From assembly GCF_023380225.1 (NCBI RefSeq), contig NZ_CP093362.1, positions 124,001 through 188,000 of the forward strand: a stretch of 64,000 bases of DNA, in the 5' to 3' direction. Origin of the DNA: Apilactobacillus apisilvae. Its GTDB lineage: Bacteria; Bacillota; Bacilli; Lactobacillales; Lactobacillaceae. This document shows positions 27,337 through 38,553 of the stretch, piece after piece (position 1 is the first letter of the stretch; every line of letters begins with the position of its first letter). Made by a program: the position numbers and the translations under genes. The notes below the pieces were generated by a model. That model worked only from the letters and a program-made list of their open reading frames with translations, made no database searches and was not told the DNA's origin.

Positions 27337-29046
27337 ATGCTTTTCATAATTATAGTTGTAATAGTAGTGATTGCGCTTTTTCTACTATTCATTTACCAAA
27401 AAGGTGTTTTAAAAAACATTCAAAAGATTGATCATCAAAGAGATACACTTAGTAAAGCACCAATTGGTGATGTTATTGATACTACTTCTAAAATTAATTT
27501 GAATGGTGATTCCTTTGATCAATTTAATGAATATAAAGAAAAATTTAACAATTTAACTAAAGATGAATTACCAGAAATTAAAATATCGCTAGCAAATGCT
27601 CATAATGCTGCCAAAAAATTTAGTTTGCTTAAAGCTAAAGCCTTATTAAATGATTCTAAATTAAAGCTAAAAAATATTAATAACAGTATGGATGAAATTA
27701 ATAATGGTTTAAAAAAGCTACAAGATCTTAGTGACCAACATTCTAGGTCAGTAGACGATTTAGATAATGAAATAAAGAATATTAATAAAGAGTTGCTTTC
27801 AAAAAATTATTCTTATGGTCCTAGTAGTGATAAATTAGAAGATGTTTTAAATTCTATTAAGGAAGAGTATAAAAAATTTATTAAGTCGGTTGATGATGGC
27901 GATCAATATGTTGCCGAAGATATTTTAACTGATTTAAATAAAAATATTGAATGGCTTAAATCAGTAATGGATGAAATTCCCCAAATTTATTCTTCATTGT
28001 CTAAGGAATTTCCTAAACAATTAGATGAAGTTGAACGTGGTCACAATACTATGTTACAAACCGAATATAACTTCATTGATGATAATATTCCATCAATTAT
28101 TGAACAATTAACATCAATGATTGAAGATGGTCTAAAGATGTTGTCTGAATTAAAAGTAGACGAATCCAAACAAAATAATTATAAAATTGAAAAATCAATT
28201 GATTCTATGTATTCAATGATGGAACAGGAAATTGTTGCTAAGCGTAAGGTTAAAAAGAATATGCACTTAGTATATGATTATATTTATCATGCTCATCGTC
28301 AAAATCATATTTTAATTTCTGAACTTAATAAATTAAGTAAGAATTATACTTTAGATCATGATGAAATAAAAAATGCCAAGTTGTTTGCAGAAAAGATTTA
28401 TAAAATTGAAGATATTTATAATAATGATTATCAACTAATTATTGATAATAAAGCTGTCTATTCTAATATCCAGGCACATCAACAAGATGCAAAAAAACAA
28501 TTAAGTGCAATTGAAAAAGAACAAAAGGATATTAATGATTCAGTTGCTGATCTTAATAAAGAAGAAGATGAAGCAAGAGCTAAAATTGAAAAATTCGATT
28601 TACAGCTTTTAAATATTCGTCGTCAAATTGATAATTTAAATTTACCTGGATTAACAGATGAATATATGGAAAAATACAAGTATTCATATAACGAAGTATC
28701 TAAATTAGGTTCTACCATCAATCAAGTTAAAATTAGCATGGATGATATTAATAAAAAGTTATCTAATATGGAAAAAGCTATGGAAGAATTAATTTCTGAT
28801 ACTGATAACATTATTAAAAATGCAGTTTTAGCAGAAAGATTAATGCAATATGCAAATCGTTACCGAAATAGTAATGAAGAAGTTGACGATGCTTGTATTC
28901 AATCTAAAAAGTATTTTGATAATTTCTCATACGAAGAAAGTTTAAAAACAATTTCAAAAGCAATTGATAACGTTGATTCTGGTGCTTTTAATAGAATGGA
29001 AAAAGAATATTATCAACAACATGAAAAAGAAAATAAAAAAGATTAA
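27337..29046 (+). CDS. ezrA: Septation ring formation regulator
   Basis: Membrane-anchored division protein that limits aberrant FtsZ ring formation. The 569-residue protein has one N-terminal membrane helix (about 1-21, LFIIIVVIVVIALFLLFI) and then long spectrin-like coiled coils to the end, rich in Lys, Asp, Glu and Asn. ATG follows AAGGGGA. The genes ezrA, a NifS-like desulfurase and thiI follow each other as in many Firmicutes. Confidence 0.95.
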   Translation: MLFIIIVVIVVIALFLLFIYQKGVLKNIQKIDHQRDTLSKAPIGDVIDTTSKINLNGDSFDQFNEYKEKFNNLTKDELPEIKISLANAHNAAKKFSLLKAKALLNDSKLKLKNINNSMDEINNGLKKLQDLSDQHSRSVDDLDNEIKNINKELLSKNYSYGPSSDKLEDVLNSIKEEYKKFIKSVDDGDQYVAEDILTDLNKNIEWLKSVMDEIPQIYSSLSKEFPKQLDEVERGHNTMLQTEYNFIDDNIPSIIEQLTSMIEDGLKMLSELKVDESKQNNYKIEKSIDSMYSMMEQEIVAKRKVKKNMHLVYDYIYHAHRQNHILISELNKLSKNYTLDHDEIKNAKLFAEKIYKIEDIYNNDYQLIIDNKAVYSNIQAHQQDAKKQLSAIEKEQKDINDSVADLNKEEDEARAKIEKFDLQLLNIRRQIDNLNLPGLTDEYMEKYKYSYNEVSKLGSTINQVKISMDDINKKLSNMEKAMEELISDTDNIIKNAVLAERLMQYANRYRNSNEEVDDACIQSKKYFDNFSYEESLKTISKAIDNVDSGAFNRMEKEYYQQHEKENKKD

Positions 29047-29054
29047 TTTTATTT

Positions 29055-29104
29055 AGAAGTAATTTAGGTATTGTTAAAATACAACGACATTACTTCTTTT
29101 TTTC
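29055..29104 (+). terminator. Terminator after ezrA
   Basis: AGAAGTAAT and ATTACTTCT arms with a 25-base loop that holds a small GTATT/AATAC stem, then a T-run. Confidence 0.8.
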
Positions 29105-29169
29105 TGTTATAATTATTCATTGTTTATTTTATTACTTTAAGTAAGTATAAGGAAAAGAGGGTAGCAAAA

Positions 29170-30318
29170 ATGATTTATTTTGATAATAGTGCGACAACTA
29201 AACCAGACCTAAGTGTTATTGATACTTATGCTAAGGTTAGTGAAAAAATTTGGGGTAATCCATCTAGCTTGCATAAATTTGGAGAGCAAGCATTTCATTT
29301 GCTCGAGCAATCACGTCAACAAATTGCTAAATTACTGTCAGTATCACCAGAAGAGATATTTTTCACTAGTGGTGGAACTGAAGGTGATAATTGGGCAATT
29401 AAGGGGACTGCTTTAGAGCGAAGAGAATATGGAAATCATATAATTACTAGTTCAATTGAACATCCTGCTGTAATGAATTCAATGAAAGATCTATCAAAAT
29501 TAGGCTTTGATATCACATATTTACCAGTTAATAAAAATGGTCAAGTGAATGTTAAAGATTTAAAAGAAGCAATTAAGCCAACTACAATTCTTGTTTCAAT
29601 TATGGCAGTTAATAATGAGGTTGGTTCAATTCAACCGGTAAAAGAAATTGGTAAAGCTTTGAAGGAATATTCAAAAGTCAGTTATCATATTGATGCTGTT
29701 CAAGGTCTTGGTAAGGGACTTCATGATGATATTTTTAATGATCGAGCTGATTTTATTACCTTTTCTGGTCACAAATTTCATGCTCCCCGTGGTGTAGGGT
29801 TTATGTATAAACGTAAGGGTAAAAAAATTGCTCCTTTATTATCCGGTGGTGGACAAGAACACAACTTAAGAAGTAGTACTGAGAACTTGCCGTCAATTAC
29901 TGCAATGGCCAGAGCTTTAAGACTATTAAAAACTGATGAAAAGCAAAAAATTCAAAACCAAGTTAATATTAAGCAACTTATTTTTGACCATATTAAAAAG
30001 TATGATAAAATAATTACTTTCTCTAAGGTCACAAGTAATTTTGCACCACATATTTTATGTTTTGCAATTAAAGGCGTAAAAGGTGAAACTATTGTTCATG
30101 CATTTGAAAGTTATGATATATTTATTTCAACAACAAGTGCATGTTCATCTAAAAAGCACTTAGCTTCTAGTACACTAAATGCAATGAAAATTCCTGAAGA
30201 TGAATCAACTAGTGCAGTTAGAATTTCATTAGATGAGCATAATACAGTAGAAGAAGCTAAAAGATTTATTGATGTTTTTGATATTTTATATGATAAATTC
30301 AAGAAGATTAATTCATAG
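29170..30318 (+). CDS. Cysteine desulfurase, NifS/IscS-like
   Basis: PLP enzyme that takes sulfur from cysteine; here most likely the donor for ThiI. The 382-residue protein has the PLP lysine at Lys202 in [10 protein letters not shown], and the persulfide cysteine at Cys325 in [14 protein letters not shown] follows AAAGAGGG. It directly precedes thiI (14-base gap), the pairing seen for NifZ and ThiI in Bacillus, which argues for tRNA thiolation rather than general Fe-S assembly. Confidence 0.93.
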   Translation: MIYFDNSATTKPDLSVIDTYAKVSEKIWGNPSSLHKFGEQAFHLLEQSRQQIAKLLSVSPEEIFFTSGGTEGDNWAIKGTALERREYGNHIITSSIEHPAVMNSMKDLSKLGFDITYLPVNKNGQVNVKDLKEAIKPTTILVSIMAVNNEVGSIQPVKEIGKALKEYSKVSYHIDAVQGLGKGLHDDIFNDRADFITFSGHKFHAPRGVGFMYKRKGKKIAPLLSGGGQEHNLRSSTENLPSITAMARALRLLKTDEKQKIQNQVNIKQLIFDHIKKYDKIITFSKVTSNFAPHILCFAIKGVKGETIVHAFESYDIFISTTSACSSKKHLASSTLNAMKIPEDESTSAVRISLDEHNTVEEAKRFIDVFDILYDKFKKINS

Positions 30319-30332
30319 AAAGGGTTAAATCA

Positions 30333-31550
30333 ATGCAATATACTGAGATAATGGTTCGTTACGGTGAACTATCTACTAAAGGTAAAAACCGTAAAGACTT
30401 CATTAAACAACTTGGTAAAAACGTAAAAAGGGTACTTCATAATTTTGAAAACCTTGAAATAAGCGCTAAAAGAGATCGATTGCACATTACTTTAAATGGT
30501 GAAGATTCAAGTTCAATTATGAATCGTTTAAAAGATGTTTTTGGAATCGAAACTTTTTCCCCTGTTATGAAGGTTGAAAAAGATATTGAATCCGCTAAAA
30601 AAGTTGTTGCTGAAATTGTTAAATCACAATATAAACCAGGGATGACTTTTAAAATTGATACTAGACGACAAGATAAGAACTTTCCCTTGAATACTCATGA
30701 AATTAATGATGCATTAGGTGGTGCAGTTGTTAATGAAATTGATGGAATTAAAGCTCAAATGAAAGATCCTGATATTACAATTCGTGCTGAGTTTAGAATG
30801 AATGGAATTTTCTTATCTAGTTTAACTATTTCTGGTGCAGGTGGATTACCTGTTGGAACTGGTGGTCGTGCCACAATGATGTTATCTGGTGGAATTGATT
30901 CTCCAGTAGCTTCATATTTAGGGATGAAACGTGGCGTTAGATTAGATATGGTTCACTTTTATAGTCCTCCATACACTAGTGAACAAGCACTTGCTAAGGC
31001 AAAACAATTAACTGAAAAGTTAACTCGTTTTGGTGGGAACATTCAATTTCTACAAGTTCCTTTTACTGAAATTCAAGAAGAAATTAAGGATAAAGTTCCT
31101 GAAGGATACTTAATGACTGTGCAACGTCGAATGATGTTAAGATTAACAACTGCCTTAACATTAAAAAGACATTGTAAAGGTATTTTTACCGGTGAATCTT
31201 TGGGACAGGTTGCATCTCAAACGTTAGAAAGCATGATGGCTATCAATGACGTTACCAATTTGCCAGTGTTAAGACCATTAAGTTCTTTAGATAAGACCGA
31301 AATCATTAGAATTGCTGAAAACATTGATACTTATGATTTATCAATCATGCCTTTCGAAGATTGCTGTACAGTATTTACACCACCTGCACCTAGAACTAAG
31401 CCTAATTTATATCGCACTCGTGAATGTGAAGCAATGATCGATGTTGAAGGATTAATGGAACGCGCATTAGATAAAGTGAAAATTGTTGATATTAAAAATG
31501 GTGAAGAATTCTTAAATGCACAAGAAGATGTATTTTCTGAATTGCTTTAA
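30333..31550 (+). CDS. thiI: tRNA 4-thiouridine synthase
   Basis: Adenylates U8 of tRNA and inserts sulfur, and may also serve thiamine thiazole synthesis. The 405-residue protein has a THUMP domain in the N-terminal half and the PP-loop SGGIDS at residues 185-190. [13 protein letters not shown] contains the conserved catalytic-region cysteine. The C-terminal rhodanese domain of enteric ThiI is absent, as is normal in Firmicutes. ATG follows AAAGGG. Confidence 0.96.
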   Translation: MQYTEIMVRYGELSTKGKNRKDFIKQLGKNVKRVLHNFENLEISAKRDRLHITLNGEDSSSIMNRLKDVFGIETFSPVMKVEKDIESAKKVVAEIVKSQYKPGMTFKIDTRRQDKNFPLNTHEINDALGGAVVNEIDGIKAQMKDPDITIRAEFRMNGIFLSSLTISGAGGLPVGTGGRATMMLSGGIDSPVASYLGMKRGVRLDMVHFYSPPYTSEQALAKAKQLTEKLTRFGGNIQFLQVPFTEIQEEIKDKVPEGYLMTVQRRMMLRLTTALTLKRHCKGIFTGESLGQVASQTLESMMAINDVTNLPVLRPLSSLDKTEIIRIAENIDTYDLSIMPFEDCCTVFTPPAPRTKPNLYRTRECEAMIDVEGLMERALDKVKIVDIKNGEEFLNAQEDVFSELL

Positions 31551-31555
31551 TTTTA

Positions 31556-31585
31556 AAAAGCTCAATTTTAAGTTGAGTTTTTTTT
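31556..31585 (+). terminator. Terminator after thiI
   Basis: CTCAA / TTGAG stem with 7-base loop, preceded by an A-run and followed by eight T residues. Short stem but typical composition. Confidence 0.7.
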
Positions 31586-31601
31586 ATTTCAAATAAATCG
31601 C

Positions 31602-31630
31602 TTGCAATTTAATCATATAAGTTGTATTTT
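31602..31630 (+). promoter_or_regulatory. Candidate promoter of tpx
   Basis: TTGCAA (31602-31607), 17-base spacer, TATTTT (31625-31630). Acceptable sigma-A match 35 bases before the start codon. Confidence 0.45.
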
Positions 31631-31664
31631 TAATTTATTAAGTTTAGTTAGGATGGATGAATTT

Positions 31665-32174
31665 ATGCAATTAACATTTTTAGGAAAAGAAGTTATTTTA
31701 GATGATAAAGTATTAAATGTTGGAGATAAATTACCAGCTTTTAATTTACTTAATTCTAAGGGTAACAAAATTACGAATGATGATTTTTTAGGTAAAATGA
31801 CATTGATTAGTACTGTTCCAGATATAAATTCTGATGTATGCAGTTTAGAAACTAAAAAATTTAATCGTAAGGCTGATAAATATACTCAATTAAATTTCTT
31901 TACTATTTCTAAAAACACGATTGAAGAACAACAAGATTGGTGTGCTGCCAAGGGCGTTCAAAATATGGAATTATTATCTGATTCAGAACTATCATTTGGA
32001 AAATCAACTGATACTTATGTTTCAGATATTGATGCTTTAGCTAGAATTGTTTTCATTTTAGATGAAAATAGTAAAGTAGTTTATCGTCAAATTGTTCCAG
32101 AAATAGCTTCTCAACCAGATTTTAAGGAAGTTGTTGAATTCATCAAAAAAGTTACTAATGATGTTGACGATTAA
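31665..32174 (+). CDS. tpx: Thiol peroxidase
   Basis: Atypical 2-Cys peroxiredoxin that reduces peroxides using thioredoxin. The 169-residue protein has the peroxidatic Cys59 in VPDINSDVCSLETKKF and the resolving Cys93 in QQDWCAAKG, the same 34-residue interval as in Bacillus Tpx; the active-site Arg is in ALARIVFIL. The start at 31665 (MQLTFLGKEV) fits the family; in-frame ATG at 31653 and an earlier TTG add residues absent from relatives. Confidence 0.93.
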   Translation: MQLTFLGKEVILDDKVLNVGDKLPAFNLLNSKGNKITNDDFLGKMTLISTVPDINSDVCSLETKKFNRKADKYTQLNFFTISKNTIEEQQDWCAAKGVQNMELLSDSELSFGKSTDTYVSDIDALARIVFILDENSKVVYRQIVPEIASQPDFKEVVEFIKKVTNDVDD

Positions 32175-32192
32175 TTAAAAATTGTCTAATAT
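32164..32192 (+). promoter_or_regulatory. Promoter of the valine T-box / valS
   Basis: TTGACG (32164-32169), 17-base spacer, TAATAT (32187-32192). The -35 box lies within the last codons of tpx. Confidence 0.65.
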
Positions 32193-32204
32193 ATAGTTAT
32201 TGAA

Positions 32205-32441
32205 TAACGAAAGCAATGATCAAGAAAGTATTTTTAAAATTATGTATACAGAAAGAAAGTTGTTTAGTTGAAAGACTTTCCGTAGTTATAAAAAGAAAGT
32301 AACTTGTGAGCTTTCATATTGAACTAATATTAGATATGAACGGGACCATCGTTAAATGGATTTTGAGATAGAATATTTTTATATTCTAAATTAGGTGGTA
32401 CCACGAGCATTTCGTCCTATGGGATGGGATGCTCTTTTTTT
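32205..32441 (+). promoter_or_regulatory. T-box riboswitch, valine specifier (GTA)
   Basis: T-box sequence AGGTGGTACCACG at 32393-32405. Stem I base GAAAGC (32209-32214) pairs with GCTTTC (32310-32315), and CAAG (32221-32224) with CTTG (32303-32306). Just inside lies GAAA-GTA-A, so the specifier is GTA (32299-32301), a valine codon. This agrees with valS downstream. The terminator stem GAGCAT/ATGCTC plus T-run ends near 32441. Confidence 0.93.
32405..32441 (+). terminator. Conditional terminator of the Val T-box
   Basis: GAGCATTTCGTCC and GGATGGGATGCTC arms (one mismatch and wobble) with a TATG loop, then TTTTTTT. Confidence 0.85.
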
Positions 32442-32459
32442 ATAAAATGGAGGGATTCG

Positions 32460-35120
32460 ATGTCTAAAGAAACAGAAATGTCCACAAAGTATGATCATAG
32501 TGCTGTTGAAAACGGACGTTATCAAACTTGGTTAGACGAAGACGTTTTTAAACCAAGTGGCGATAAAAGAGCAAAACCATATTCAATTGTTTTGCCACCA
32601 CCAAATGTTACTGGTAAGTTGCATTTAGGTCACGCTTGGGATACTACATTGCAAGATATGCTAATCAGACAAAAAAGAATGCTTGGTTACGATACAGTAT
32701 GGGTTCCTGGGATGGATCATGCTGGAATTGCTACTCAAGCTAAAGTTGAAGCTAAATTAGCCGAACAAGGTATTTCCAGATATGATTTAGGACGTGAAAA
32801 ATTTGTCGATAAAGTATGGGAATGGAAAGATGAATATGCTTCTACCATTAAGCAACAATGGGCTAAAATGGGTCTTTCATTGGATTATAGTAGAGAACGT
32901 TTTACTTTAGACGATGGATTATCAGAGGCTGTTCAAAAAGTGTTTGTTGATTTATACAACAAGGGCTTGATTTATCGTGGCCAATACATTATTAACTGGG
33001 ATCCTAAAGCACAAACTGCTTTATCAGATATTGAAGTTGTTCATAAAGATGATAAAGGTGCTTTTTACCATGTTAAATATCCATTTGCTGATGGTGTGAC
33101 TTTTGATGGTAAAGATTACATTGAAATTGCCACTACTCGTCCAGAAACTATGTTCGGTGATGTTGCTGTTGCTGTTCATCCCGACGATGAACGTTACAAG
33201 GAATTAATTGGTAAGAAAATTGTAGTTCCGCTAGTGAACCGCGAAATTCCAGTGATTGCTGATAAGTATGTAGATCCAGAATTTGGAACTGGAATGGTAA
33301 AAATCACACCTGCTCACGACCCTAACGACTTTAAAGTTGGAAACCGTCACGACTTAAAGCGCATCAATACCATGAATGGCGATGCTACCATGAATGAAAA
33401 CGCTGGAAAGTATAATGGGATGGATCGTTTTGAAGCCAGAAAAGCAATGGTTAAAGACCTTGAAGATCAACAATATATGTTAAGTGTTGATCCAATTGTC
33501 CATGCAGTTGGTCATTCAGAAAGAACCGGTGTACAAATAGAATCAAGACTTTCAACTCAATGGTTTGTTAAAATGAAGCCTTTAGCTGACCGTGCAGTTG
33601 AAAATCAATCTACTGATGATAAAGTTAATTTTATTCCAAAACGTTTTGAAAATACTTTTACTCAATGGATGGATAACATTCATGATTGGGTTATTTCACG
33701 CCAATTATGGTGGGGACATAGAATTCCAGCTTGGTACAACAAGCAATCTGGCGAAATGTATGTTGGAATGGAAGCACCTAAAGACGCCGAAAATTGGGAA
33801 CAAGATCCAGATGTTCTTGATACTTGGTTCTCATCAGCATTATGGCCTTTCTCAACTTTAGGTTGGCCTGATGAAAATTCTGCTGATTTCAAACGTTATT
33901 TCCCAACTAATACTTTGGTTACTGGATATGATATTATCTTTTTCTGGGTTTCTCGTATGATTTTCCAAAGCTTAACATTTACGAATGAACGTCCATTTAA
34001 AGATGTGTTACTACATGGATTAATGCGTGATTCACAAGGTCGTAAGATGAGCAAATCATTAGGTAACGGAATCGATCCAATGGATGTTATCGATAAGTAT
34101 GGTGTTGATTCACTAAGATGGTTCTTAGCAACTGGTAATACTGCCGGACAAGATGTTCGCTTTAGTTATGAAAAAATCGAATCAGCATGGAATTTCATTA
34201 ATAAGATTTGGAATGCTAGTCGTTATGTAATCATGAATTTAGGTGATATGGATAAACCAGTATTACCTGATAAAAGTGAATGGAATTTAGCTGATCGGTG
34301 GATTTTAAGTCGTATGAATAATGTCGTTACTCAAGTAACTGATTTATTTGAAAAGTATAACTTTGGTGAAGCTGGTCGTGCTTTATATGACTTTATCTGG
34401 AATGACTTTTGTGACTGGTATATTGAAATGAGTAAGGAAACTCTTAACGGTGATGATGCTAAAGCTAAAGAAAACACCAGAAATATCTTGGCTTATGTTT
34501 TAGATAAAATTCTAAAATTAATGCACCCAATGATGCCATTTGTAACTGAAAAAATTTGGTTAACAATGCCTCATGAAGGTAAATCTATTATGGTTGCTCC
34601 ATATCCAGTTGAAAATAAAGAATTTAATGATGATCAGGCCGAAAAGAATATGTCTGCATTGATTGAATTAATCAAGGTTGTTAGAAATATTCGTGCTAAG
34701 GCTAATGCTCCAATGTCATCATCAATTGATTTATTAGTTAAAACTGATAATGCTGAATTAAAGAATATTTTTGAAACTAATCGTCATTATATTGATCGTT
34801 TCTGTCATCCAAAGAAATTTAATGTAGGTTCAGATATTGAAGCACCTAAATTATCAATGACTGGAATTATTACTGATGCTGAAATTAGTATTCCATTAGC
34901 TGAACTTGTTGATTTAGATGAAGAAATTACTCGTATTCAAAAAGATATTGATAATTATACATTTGAAGTTCAACGTGCCGAAAAGAAACTTGCTAACAAG
35001 CGTTTTGTTGATAATGCACCTGAACAAGTTGTTAATGCTGAAAAAGAAAAACAAACTGATAATGAATCTAAATTAGAAGCTGCTAAACAAAGACTAGAAG
35101 ATATTAAAAGTCAAAAATAA
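32460..35120 (+). CDS. valS: Valyl-tRNA synthetase
   Basis: Class I synthetase that charges tRNA-Val, with an editing domain that clears Thr-tRNA-Val. The 886-residue protein has the HIGH-type motif HLGH (55-58) and KMSKS at residues 529-533. The C-terminal ~60 residues form the usual tRNA-binding coiled coil. The start ATG at 32460 follows TGGAGGG; an in-frame upstream ATG at 32424 lies in the terminator of the T-box. Confidence 0.97.
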   Translation: MSKETEMSTKYDHSAVENGRYQTWLDEDVFKPSGDKRAKPYSIVLPPPNVTGKLHLGHAWDTTLQDMLIRQKRMLGYDTVWVPGMDHAGIATQAKVEAKLAEQGISRYDLGREKFVDKVWEWKDEYASTIKQQWAKMGLSLDYSRERFTLDDGLSEAVQKVFVDLYNKGLIYRGQYIINWDPKAQTALSDIEVVHKDDKGAFYHVKYPFADGVTFDGKDYIEIATTRPETMFGDVAVAVHPDDERYKELIGKKIVVPLVNREIPVIADKYVDPEFGTGMVKITPAHDPNDFKVGNRHDLKRINTMNGDATMNENAGKYNGMDRFEARKAMVKDLEDQQYMLSVDPIVHAVGHSERTGVQIESRLSTQWFVKMKPLADRAVENQSTDDKVNFIPKRFENTFTQWMDNIHDWVISRQLWWGHRIPAWYNKQSGEMYVGMEAPKDAENWEQDPDVLDTWFSSALWPFSTLGWPDENSADFKRYFPTNTLVTGYDIIFFWVSRMIFQSLTFTNERPFKDVLLHGLMRDSQGRKMSKSLGNGIDPMDVIDKYGVDSLRWFLATGNTAGQDVRFSYEKIESAWNFINKIWNASRYVIMNLGDMDKPVLPDKSEWNLADRWILSRMNNVVTQVTDLFEKYNFGEAGRALYDFIWNDFCDWYIEMSKETLNGDDAKAKENTRNILAYVLDKILKLMHPMMPFVTEKIWLTMPHEGKSIMVAPYPVENKEFNDDQAEKNMSALIELIKVVRNIRAKANAPMSSSIDLLVKTDNAELKNIFETNRHYIDRFCHPKKFNVGSDIEAPKLSMTGIITDAEISIPLAELVDLDEEITRIQKDIDNYTFEVQRAEKKLANKRFVDNAPEQVVNAEKEKQTDNESKLEAAKQRLEDIKSQK

Positions 35121-35130
35121 TTAATTTAAA

Positions 35131-35157
35131 AAGTCGAGCTGATGCTCGGCTTTTTTT
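35131..35157 (+). terminator. Terminator after valS
   Basis: AAGTCGAGC / GCTCGGCTT stem (one G-T pair) with a TGAT loop and seven T residues. The ribosome site of folC (TTAGGAGATG) follows at once. Confidence 0.88.
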
Positions 35158-35172
35158 AGGAGATGAAAGTTA

Positions 35173-36474
35173 ATGAATTATGAAGATGCTATAAATTTTA
35201 TTCATGGAAGACATAAGTTTAGTAAGCATCCCACTTTAGATGTTATAAAATCACTTTTATTTAAACTAAATAATCCTCAAGATAAAATTAATGGGATTCA
35301 TATTGCAGGAACCAATGGTAAAGGATCAACTTTAACTTTTTTGAGAAATATTTTTCAAGCAGAAGGATTAAATGTTGGAAGTTTTACTTCACCATTTTTA
35401 ATTAAATTTAATGAGCGGATTAGCGTTAATGGAATACCAATTAAAGATAGTGAAATTATTGATTTAATTAATTTAATCAAACCAATTGTAGAGCAAATGG
35501 ACGATGATTTAGCAGGTGATGGACCCACAGAATTTGAAATTGTAACTACTATGATGTTTTTATATTTTGCTAAAAATCCAGTAGATATTGTTTTAGTAGA
35601 AGTAGGAATCGGTGGCTTGCTTGATTCAACGAATGTTTTTACGCCCAAAGTTTCAGTTATTACTACAATTGGTTATGATCATATGAAAATATTAGGCAAT
35701 ACATTAAGTGAAATTGCAGCTCAAAAAGCGGGAATTGTTAAAGAGAAAGTAGATTGTGTAGTTGGTAAATTACCAACAGAAGCATTGAATGTTATAAAAT
35801 CAATTTGTGAAGATAAGCGAAGTAAATTATTTATTCCAGATTACAATTATTGTATTCATAAAGAAAGGGAAGGCTCATGGAGTGAAAAATTTTTATTTTC
35901 AGATAATAAAAATGAGCTAAAAGATTTAACCATTAAAATGTTAGGCAATTATCAGATTGACAATGCGGGGTGTGCAATTGAAGCCTATGTTCGTTACAAA
36001 GCATTAAATAATGAACCTATAAATGTTAAAGTTATAAAAAAAGGCTTGTTAAATTCTTTTTGGGCGGGGCGTTTTGAAAAAGTTAGCGTTGACCCACTAG
36101 TCGTGATAGATGGAGCTCATAATCAACCAGCAATTGTAGAGTTAGCTGATTTATTAAAAAATCATTTTCACAACTACGACATTTATATTGTTTTAGCAAT
36201 CCTGGATGATAAGCAGTATATGAACATGATTAATATATTAGCTAAGATAAAAAATGTTCATATAACTTTAACAGAATTTAACGGACCTAATAATCGTAAA
36301 TCCACTGACATGAGTGAAGTTATTGGGGATATTTATTCAGAAAATAAAGTTAATTTTGTTCCCCAATGGAAATTAGCAATTATGGATAATGCTAAGCAAA
36401 TGTCTGCTGATGATTTATTATTAATTACTGGTTCATTATATTTTATTTCGGATGTTAGAAAACTTTTTTATTAA
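35173..36474 (+). CDS. folC: Folylpolyglutamate synthase / dihydrofolate synthase
   Basis: Mur-ligase-fold enzyme that adds glutamate to folates. The 433-residue protein has the ATP loop GTNGKGST at 46-53, the SPFLIKFNERI motif and VIDGAHNQPAIVELADLL in the C-terminal domain. ATG follows TTAGGAG. In many lactobacilli radC lies between folC and mreB; it is absent here, where 141 bases hold only the mreB promoter. Confidence 0.95.
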   Translation: MNYEDAINFIHGRHKFSKHPTLDVIKSLLFKLNNPQDKINGIHIAGTNGKGSTLTFLRNIFQAEGLNVGSFTSPFLIKFNERISVNGIPIKDSEIIDLINLIKPIVEQMDDDLAGDGPTEFEIVTTMMFLYFAKNPVDIVLVEVGIGGLLDSTNVFTPKVSVITTIGYDHMKILGNTLSEIAAQKAGIVKEKVDCVVGKLPTEALNVIKSICEDKRSKLFIPDYNYCIHKEREGSWSEKFLFSDNKNELKDLTIKMLGNYQIDNAGCAIEAYVRYKALNNEPINVKVIKKGLLNSFWAGRFEKVSVDPLVVIDGAHNQPAIVELADLLKNHFHNYDIYIVLAILDDKQYMNMINILAKIKNVHITLTEFNGPNNRKSTDMSEVIGDIYSENKVNFVPQWKLAIMDNAKQMSADDLLLITGSLYFISDVRKLFY

Positions 36475-36553
36475 ATTTGTGAAACATTAATGATAAATAA
36501 GTCAAAATCGTTTACACTAGGTATTGTTATTGTAATTTTAAAACTAATAATTA

Positions 36554-36562
36554 TGATATAAT
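36554..36562 (+). promoter_or_regulatory. Extended -10 promoter of mreB
   Basis: TGATATAAT in a TTATGATATAATTA context, 53 bases before the mreB start. No -35 match at the expected distance. Confidence 0.55.
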
Positions 36563-36615
36563 TAAAAGGTAAAATTAATAAACCAACCAAATGAATTATG
36601 AAGGGATGAAAAATT

Positions 36616-37620
36616 GTGTTTGGATTTGGAACTAAAAACATTGGAATTGATTTAGGAACTGCAAACACAATTGTTTATGTTGACGGTAAACAAATTGTGT
36701 TAAGAGAACCTTCAGTTGTCGCTAAAAATACTAAAAATGGAGAAATTGTTGCAGTAGGACAAGAAGCAAGAGACATGATTGGTCGTACGCCTGCAAGTAT
36801 TGCTGCTATTCGTCCGATGAAAGATGGTGTTATTGCAGATTATGATACTACTGTAACTATGCTAAAATATTATATTAACAAAACTGTGGGTCATTCATCA
36901 GGTAAACCATATGTAATGGTATGTGTACCTAGTGGAATTACTGCTGTTGAAAAACGTGCTGTAATCGATGCTACTAGAGTTGCTGGTGCCAGAGATGCCT
37001 ATGTAATTGAAGAGCCATTTGCTGCTGCTATTGGGGCTGGACTCCCAATTATGGATCCTACTGGTAGTATGGTAGTGGATATTGGTGGAGGAACGACTGA
37101 TGTTGCTACTATCTCACTTGGTGGAATCGTATCAAGTCGTTCATTAAGAGTTGCTGGTGATCGTTTAAACGATGCAATCGCTACATACATTCGTAAAAAC
37201 TATAACTTGCTAATTGGTGAAAGAACTGCTGAAAAATTAAAATGGGATATTGGTTCAGCTTCATTAGAAGCAGCTAAGAATATTGAAAATGTTACTATTC
37301 GTGGTCGTTACTTATTAACTGGACTCCCAAAAAGCATTGAAATTTCAGCAGAAGATGTTGCTAAAGCGATTGAAGAGCCAATTCAAGAAATTATTAGTAC
37401 TGTTAAGGAAACTCTAGAAGAAACATCACCTGAAATTTCAGCAGATGTTATTGATCATGGTATTGTTTTAACAGGTGGTGGAGCCTTACTTAAAAATCTA
37501 CCACAAGTTATCTCTGAGGCCACTAAAGTTCCTGTTTCCGTTGCTAAAACCCCGCTTGATTGCGTTGCAATCGGAACTGGTGAATCACTAAAAAATATTG
37601 ATGTAATGAAGAGAAAATAG
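36616..37620 (+). CDS. mreB: Rod-shape determining actin MreB
   Basis: Filament-forming ATPase that organises lateral wall synthesis. The 334-residue protein has [36 protein letters not shown] and [12 protein letters not shown] nucleotide loops. It starts with an amphipathic MFGFGTK leader typical of MreB (membrane targeting), in contrast to mbl at 9728. GTG start behind AAGGGATGA. First gene of mreBCD-minCD. Confidence 0.95.
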   Translation: MFGFGTKNIGIDLGTANTIVYVDGKQIVLREPSVVAKNTKNGEIVAVGQEARDMIGRTPASIAAIRPMKDGVIADYDTTVTMLKYYINKTVGHSSGKPYVMVCVPSGITAVEKRAVIDATRVAGARDAYVIEEPFAAAIGAGLPIMDPTGSMVVDIGGGTTDVATISLGGIVSSRSLRVAGDRLNDAIATYIRKNYNLLIGERTAEKLKWDIGSASLEAAKNIENVTIRGRYLLTGLPKSIEISAEDVAKAIEEPIQEIISTVKETLEETSPEISADVIDHGIVLTGGGALLKNLPQVISEATKVPVSVAKTPLDCVAIGTGESLKNIDVMKRK

Positions 37621-37628
37621 ATAAATTA

Positions 37629-37664
37629 AAGCGGGTGGATAAGATATCTTCCCGCTTATTTATT
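37629..37664 (+). terminator. Weak terminator or processing hairpin between mreB and mreC
   Basis: AAGCGGG / CCCGCTT outer stem with an internal AAGATATCTT palindrome. The following sequence (atttattatt) is not a real T-run, so partial termination or mRNA processing is as likely as full termination. Confidence 0.4.
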
Positions 37665-37687
37665 ATTAAAGTTCGGAGGAATCGACA

Positions 37688-38539
37688 ATGCACAAATTTT
37701 TCTCCAATCGTAAATGGGTAATTGTAATAGTTTGTTTAGTTTTAAGTATAGGTTTTATGACTCTATCAGTTAGTACCAGAAACAATCGAGCAATGCCACC
37801 TTTTATTCAACGATTTGGGAACGATATTGTTGGAATTGCTGACACAGTTGTTGCTTTTCCAATTAATACGGTTCGACATGGTTCAGAAAATATTAATAAT
37901 TTAATTAATACCTACAAAGAAAATCAACGATTAAAAACGCAAGTTGATAATGTAGTTGCCACCAAAGTTAAAAATCAAGCTGTAGAGCAGGAAAATAGTC
38001 AGTTAAAAAGACAATTAAAAATGAATTCAGGGATGACAGATTATACTCCCATCAATGCAGAAGTATTATCAAGAACCCCTTCTGCATGGCAAAATCAATT
38101 GATTATTAACAAAGGTCAAAGTGCTGGAGTTAAAAAATATATGCCTGTATTAGGTGGTAATGGTTTAATTGGTAGAATTTCAGAAGTTAACACTACTAAT
38201 AGTAAAGTGGAATTAATTTCTAATAACTCTGACTCTAATAATAAATTTTCTGTTCAAATCATTAATCGTAAGGGTAAAATTGTTAATGGTTTGATTAATG
38301 GCTTTGATAGATCTACTGGAGAACTAGTAATGGGTCATTTAAATACTAAAATTCAGTTGCAAAAGGGTGATAAAGTATCTACAAATGGACTAGGTGGTAT
38401 TACTCCTAAGGGACTTTATGTAGGATCAGTTTCTAAAAATAAAAAAGACGATTATGGAACTTCATCTAAAATTTATATTAAATCTCCATCCGATATAAAT
38501 GATTTAGAAGCAGTTACTGTAGCTGCTAAACAACAATAG
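37688..38539 (+). CDS. mreC: Rod-shape determining protein MreC
   Basis: Single-pass membrane protein whose extracytoplasmic domain links MreB to the wall synthases. The 283-residue protein has an N-terminal helix (about 9-28), a coiled coil (about 70-115) and the beta-rich domain with NKGQSAGVKKYMPVLGGNGLIGRI and KGDKVSTNGLGGITPKGLYVG. ATG follows CGGAGGA. Confidence 0.94.
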   Translation: MHKFFSNRKWVIVIVCLVLSIGFMTLSVSTRNNRAMPPFIQRFGNDIVGIADTVVAFPINTVRHGSENINNLINTYKENQRLKTQVDNVVATKVKNQAVEQENSQLKRQLKMNSGMTDYTPINAEVLSRTPSAWQNQLIINKGQSAGVKKYMPVLGGNGLIGRISEVNTTNSKVELISNNSDSNNKFSVQIINRKGKIVNGLINGFDRSTGELVMGHLNTKIQLQKGDKVSTNGLGGITPKGLYVGSVSKNKKDDYGTSSKIYIKSPSDINDLEAVTVAAKQQ

Positions 38540-38553
38540 GAGGGGTAATTAAT

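Noticed and set aside
36475..36615. A remnant of radC between folC and mreB
   Set aside because: Only 141 bases, with no RadC-like motif in any frame; the interval holds just the mreB promoter.
37629..37664. Full terminator separating mreB from mreC
   Set aside because: There is a good stem but no T-run; mreBCD are normally cotranscribed, so it is listed only as a weak element.
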